A stretch of 64,000 bases of DNA, from NCBI GenBank assembly GCA_003255025.1, contig QANY01002375.1, positions 1,178,001 to 1,242,000 of the forward strand. The letters are read 5' to 3'. The stretch comes from Datisca glomerata (lineage: Eukaryota; Streptophyta; Magnoliopsida; Cucurbitales; Datiscaceae). The notes below the pieces were generated by a model. The model was not told where the DNA came from. It did no database searches and saw nothing but the letters and a program-made list of their open reading frames with translations. The translations under genes and the position numbers were made by a program. Positions 61,440 through 64,000 of the stretch are shown here, in pieces (position 1 is the first letter of the stretch; every line of letters starts with the position of its first letter).

Positions 61440-63140
61440 TTCTCCAAGATTTTTAACACATCTTGGAGAAATATTTTTCATGTTAGAGAAATGAAAAAGA
61501 TACATCAGTTCATCATGTTTTTCATTGTTTATTTTCTCTTAAAATTATTTCTCTCAGTTGGATTTTTGTTTGGAGGGTTTCTTTCAAAGCCTTTTAATGG
61601 TGATAGGTAATATATCTAAGTGGATAAGAGACGACGATTTTCTTCATATGATTTTATTAAAAAATATTTACACAATCAATTATCTTATATCTACTTTTTT
61701 TAACTATCTTTATACACACGTATCAATCCAAGATTTGTTGCCTCTTTGTGCTTGAATCATGGTAAAATAAGAGGAGCCATCTTAGGAAATAACTTCAGTT
61801 AAAAGACATTCGTTGAGAGGGGAGGGAGTCACTTGTCTAGTCTTGTGGTGTATTCACTCTCGTTACGAGAGTGAAATGACGTTCCGGCTCGAGACTAAGA
61901 TTCCTTACAACTTGCACCAATAGCGATATTGAGCGGACGTGATTGTGAGTTGATGAAATCATAAATTACGCTTAAAAAACTATATAAATTTTTTGTTATA
62001 CATATATGCTCTCAATTGCGTAATGTGTTGGTTTTTTCAAATATTTTTTTGGGTTTGTGATTTATTTCAAAACCCATATTGAGATTGATTTAATTTCTCT
62101 TTCTTTCCTCCAATATCTACAAACACGTTCTCCTTAAAAAAGAAAGAATAAAAAAATCACCATGTGATTGAAAATGAAGATAATTCAGATGGTGAGAATA
62201 TTTCTCTCCTATCTTCTATTTGGTCTAAATTTTAAATTCAGTCTTATCTTGATCTAGTTGCAGGCATATTAATAGGGGATAAGTGACAGTATTTGATTGG
62301 CGATGCAATATAGCAATTATTATTATCGAGAAATATGAGATAGTTGAGAAAGTCCATACTTAGCAATATTGTCTTTCCTAGCCATTCTCCGTGTGAATCT
62401 TGGATTTCTAAGTACACATATTGAATATTAGTTGGAATAATGTAAAAAATATGACTCAAATTTGTTAGAGATTAAGTTTCTTATTTTATGGAGATATTTG
62501 ATGAAAAAATTTGCGTGATATTGTGTATTGAATGAGTTTCCTAATTCTAATATTAGGAAACGAATGGTTTTGGAAAGTTATAAATATGGTGGCTCTGTTT
62601 TCACAAATAGTGAGAAGTGACTCTACCTTAAAGGGAGTACCGTGTGGTGAGAAGTCTTTGTTCTAAGAGATATATGATAGTTTTTAAGATAAGAGAATGG
62701 TGCTATATCTCAGGAGGGGGTAGCTCATGATATTGAGAGGCTTAGTCAGAGGACTTCGCCCGTGCTGAAATAATTTTCAAGCTAGTAGGTTGGTCCTACT
62801 TCGGTCGAGGAGGGATGACTTTGTCTATGCTAGTTAAAGTTGCTAAATATGGTAGAGACATTGACAATGCACGGACGATCAATATCATCACAAGGTATGG
62901 TTTTGTGGTTTGTGTGTATTGAGTCTAAATTTAGATGTAATAAGATTTGAGTTGGGTGATTGTGTTAATTGTATTATGTAATGACGATATTAGTGAGATA
63001 TCTATAGATGTAGTAATTTGGTCAAACCATGTTTAAAATATTATTTTATTATTTATTTATGACACTTAGAAAATATTAAAGGATTGCATTTCCATTGTTT
63101 GTAGTATTTGAAATATGTAAAAATAGTTCTATTGAAAGAA
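59860..63140. other. AT-rich intergenic DNA
   Basis: No gene recognised. Contains a degenerate TTTAATAAATATG repeat cluster (60020-60180), a tandem duplication (about 61295-61555), a 10-bp perfect hairpin (TTCACTCTCG TTA CGAGAGTGAA, 61853-61875), and a stretch at 62690-62900 with no assignable domain. Confidence 0.55.
61295..61555. repeat. Tandem duplication of about 145 bp with hairpins and (TA)n
   Basis: Two copies run from CTCCAAGATTTTTAACA to CATTGTTTATTTTCTCTTAAAATTAT, the first ending in a (TA)n run at about 61409-61433. Each copy begins with a perfect stem CTCCAAGAT / ATCTTGGAG around a 10-base loop. Confidence 0.88.
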
Positions 63141-63239
63141 CCAAGAAGAGCTTCAAGAAGGTGATCGTGTAATTGATATTTCAGTACCATTAGTAAAACC
63201 ATACAAAGCAATGCTTAATATAGGCTTACAAAAGCTAAC

Positions 63240-64000
63240 CCGAGAAGAGAGAAAAACTGATTCTGGCGTGTAACACTGGATTGGAAGCCAGAGCTAAAGC
63301 ATTAAGGTTGTTACACCATAGTATATGAGGCTGACAAAGGGATAAGTGAAGCTCAGATAGAGGGCTTTGAATCCAACAAATCAAGAAGTAGCATTGTTCA
63401 TAACATGATATTCACTCTCTATGATAGACCTGAAAATGTCATTTTGCTTCTTTGATGACCATGATATAAGGCTACCTCCTAGAAACACCATGCTTGCATC
63501 TGTAGAACGCTTGTCATCAAGATTTCTAGCCCAATCTGCATCATAACAGGCTTGTATAGACAAAGATTTAGATGGTTGCAGCAGTAAACCAACTGAAACA
63601 GTCCCTTTCAAATACCTCGATATTCTCTTGCATGACTGCCAGTGAATCATGGTTTGTGCAAATACTAGCTTAGTTTGTTAATGATAAAACTTACATCAGG
63701 TCTAGACATCTGCAAATATTGTAAAGCACCAATTGTGCTTCTAAAGAGAGTTACATCAGGAAAAAGTTTCCCCTCTATTTTAGACAACTTAAAAAAATTA
63801 CTTGTAGGGGCTGGCTTAGCTCCATCCATCTTAGTCTTGATAAGTAGATCATCTATATACTTTGATTAAGAAACAAAAAACCAGATGAAGGTCTGCAGAC
63901 TTCAATTCCCAAAAAGTAGTAAATCTAGCTTAAATCTTTGAGAGCAACGCTTTTATTCAGATCATGAACAACTTTAGTAATGAGATGCATATTGCTTCCA
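63240..64000 (-). pseudogene. Ty1/copia pol fragment, runs off the right edge
   Basis: Minus-strand frames read reverse-transcriptase C-terminal text with several stops (VVHDLNKSVALKDLS; KTKMDGAKPAPT-like in shifted frames), then an open stretch 63650-63381 with KRISRYLKGTVSVGLLLQPS, YDADWARNLDDKRSTDA and SLISWSSKKQNDI, the copia RNase H signature (DADWAG; RRSTSG). Further text to about 63240 (LALASNPVLHARTK) continues RNase H out of frame. Non-functional. Confidence 0.85.

Overview
This window looks like nuclear DNA of a eudicot plant. It is AT-rich, its genes carry many short GT-AG introns, and about half of it is old retrotransposon and DNA-transposon sequence. Four complete protein-coding genes can be assembled exon by exon: an ER-type omega-3 fatty-acid desaturase (FAD3-like, + strand, 4785-7264, 8 exons, 380 aa); a large Agenet/PHD/GNAT chromatin protein of the IDM1-like family (+, 30867-38828, 11 exons, 1437 aa); a trichome-birefringence-like (TBL) wall-polysaccharide O-acetyltransferase (+, 50708-53152, 5 exons, 392 aa); and a glutamine-dependent asparagine synthetase (-, 59440-53827, 13 exons, 590 aa). 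TBL and asparagine synthetase are convergent. Nothing indicates that the four genes act in one pathway.

Layout: 0.15-2.65 kb, a 2.5-kb LTR (minus) with an initiator-Met primer site, whose element runs off the left edge; 2.65-3.0 kb, a LINE RNase H remnant; 4.6-7.3 kb, FAD3; 7.9-9.0 kb, a dead LINE; 10.4-17.05 kb, a decayed Ty3/gypsy element of Tat/Retand type (minus) with a plus-strand antisense ORF and a tandem-repeat block; 17.05-23.77 kb, an internally deleted Ty1/copia element nested in the gypsy 5' LTR with a perfect CTTAT target duplication; 23.8-30.8 kb, mostly unassignable AT-rich DNA with a possible ECM29-like exon fragment and a long-TIR MITE; 30.87-38.83 kb, the IDM1-like gene; 39.2-48.2 kb, hAT MITEs, LTR fragments, a dead copia element, the 5' end of a hAT transposase gene, minisatellites and a GT microsatellite; 48.8-50.5 kb, a candidate Pack-MULE holding an alpha/beta-hydrolase first exon; 50.7-59.7 kb, TBL and asparagine synthetase; 60-63.2 kb, AT-rich intergenic DNA with hairpin repeats; 63.2-64.0 kb, a dead copia pol (minus) running off the right edge.

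The most notable points are the captured alpha/beta-hydrolase exon between long inverted repeats; a hAT MITE family whose termini match a nearby BED-finger transposase fragment; the antisense ORF and satellite-like repeats of the Tat element; recent-looking duplications at splice sites in the IDM1-like and TBL genes; a GC-AG first intron in asparagine synthetase; and internal tandem repeats in the IDM1-like protein. I saw no clearly new biological system. All similarity statements rest on recognised motifs and remembered family features; no database search was possible.
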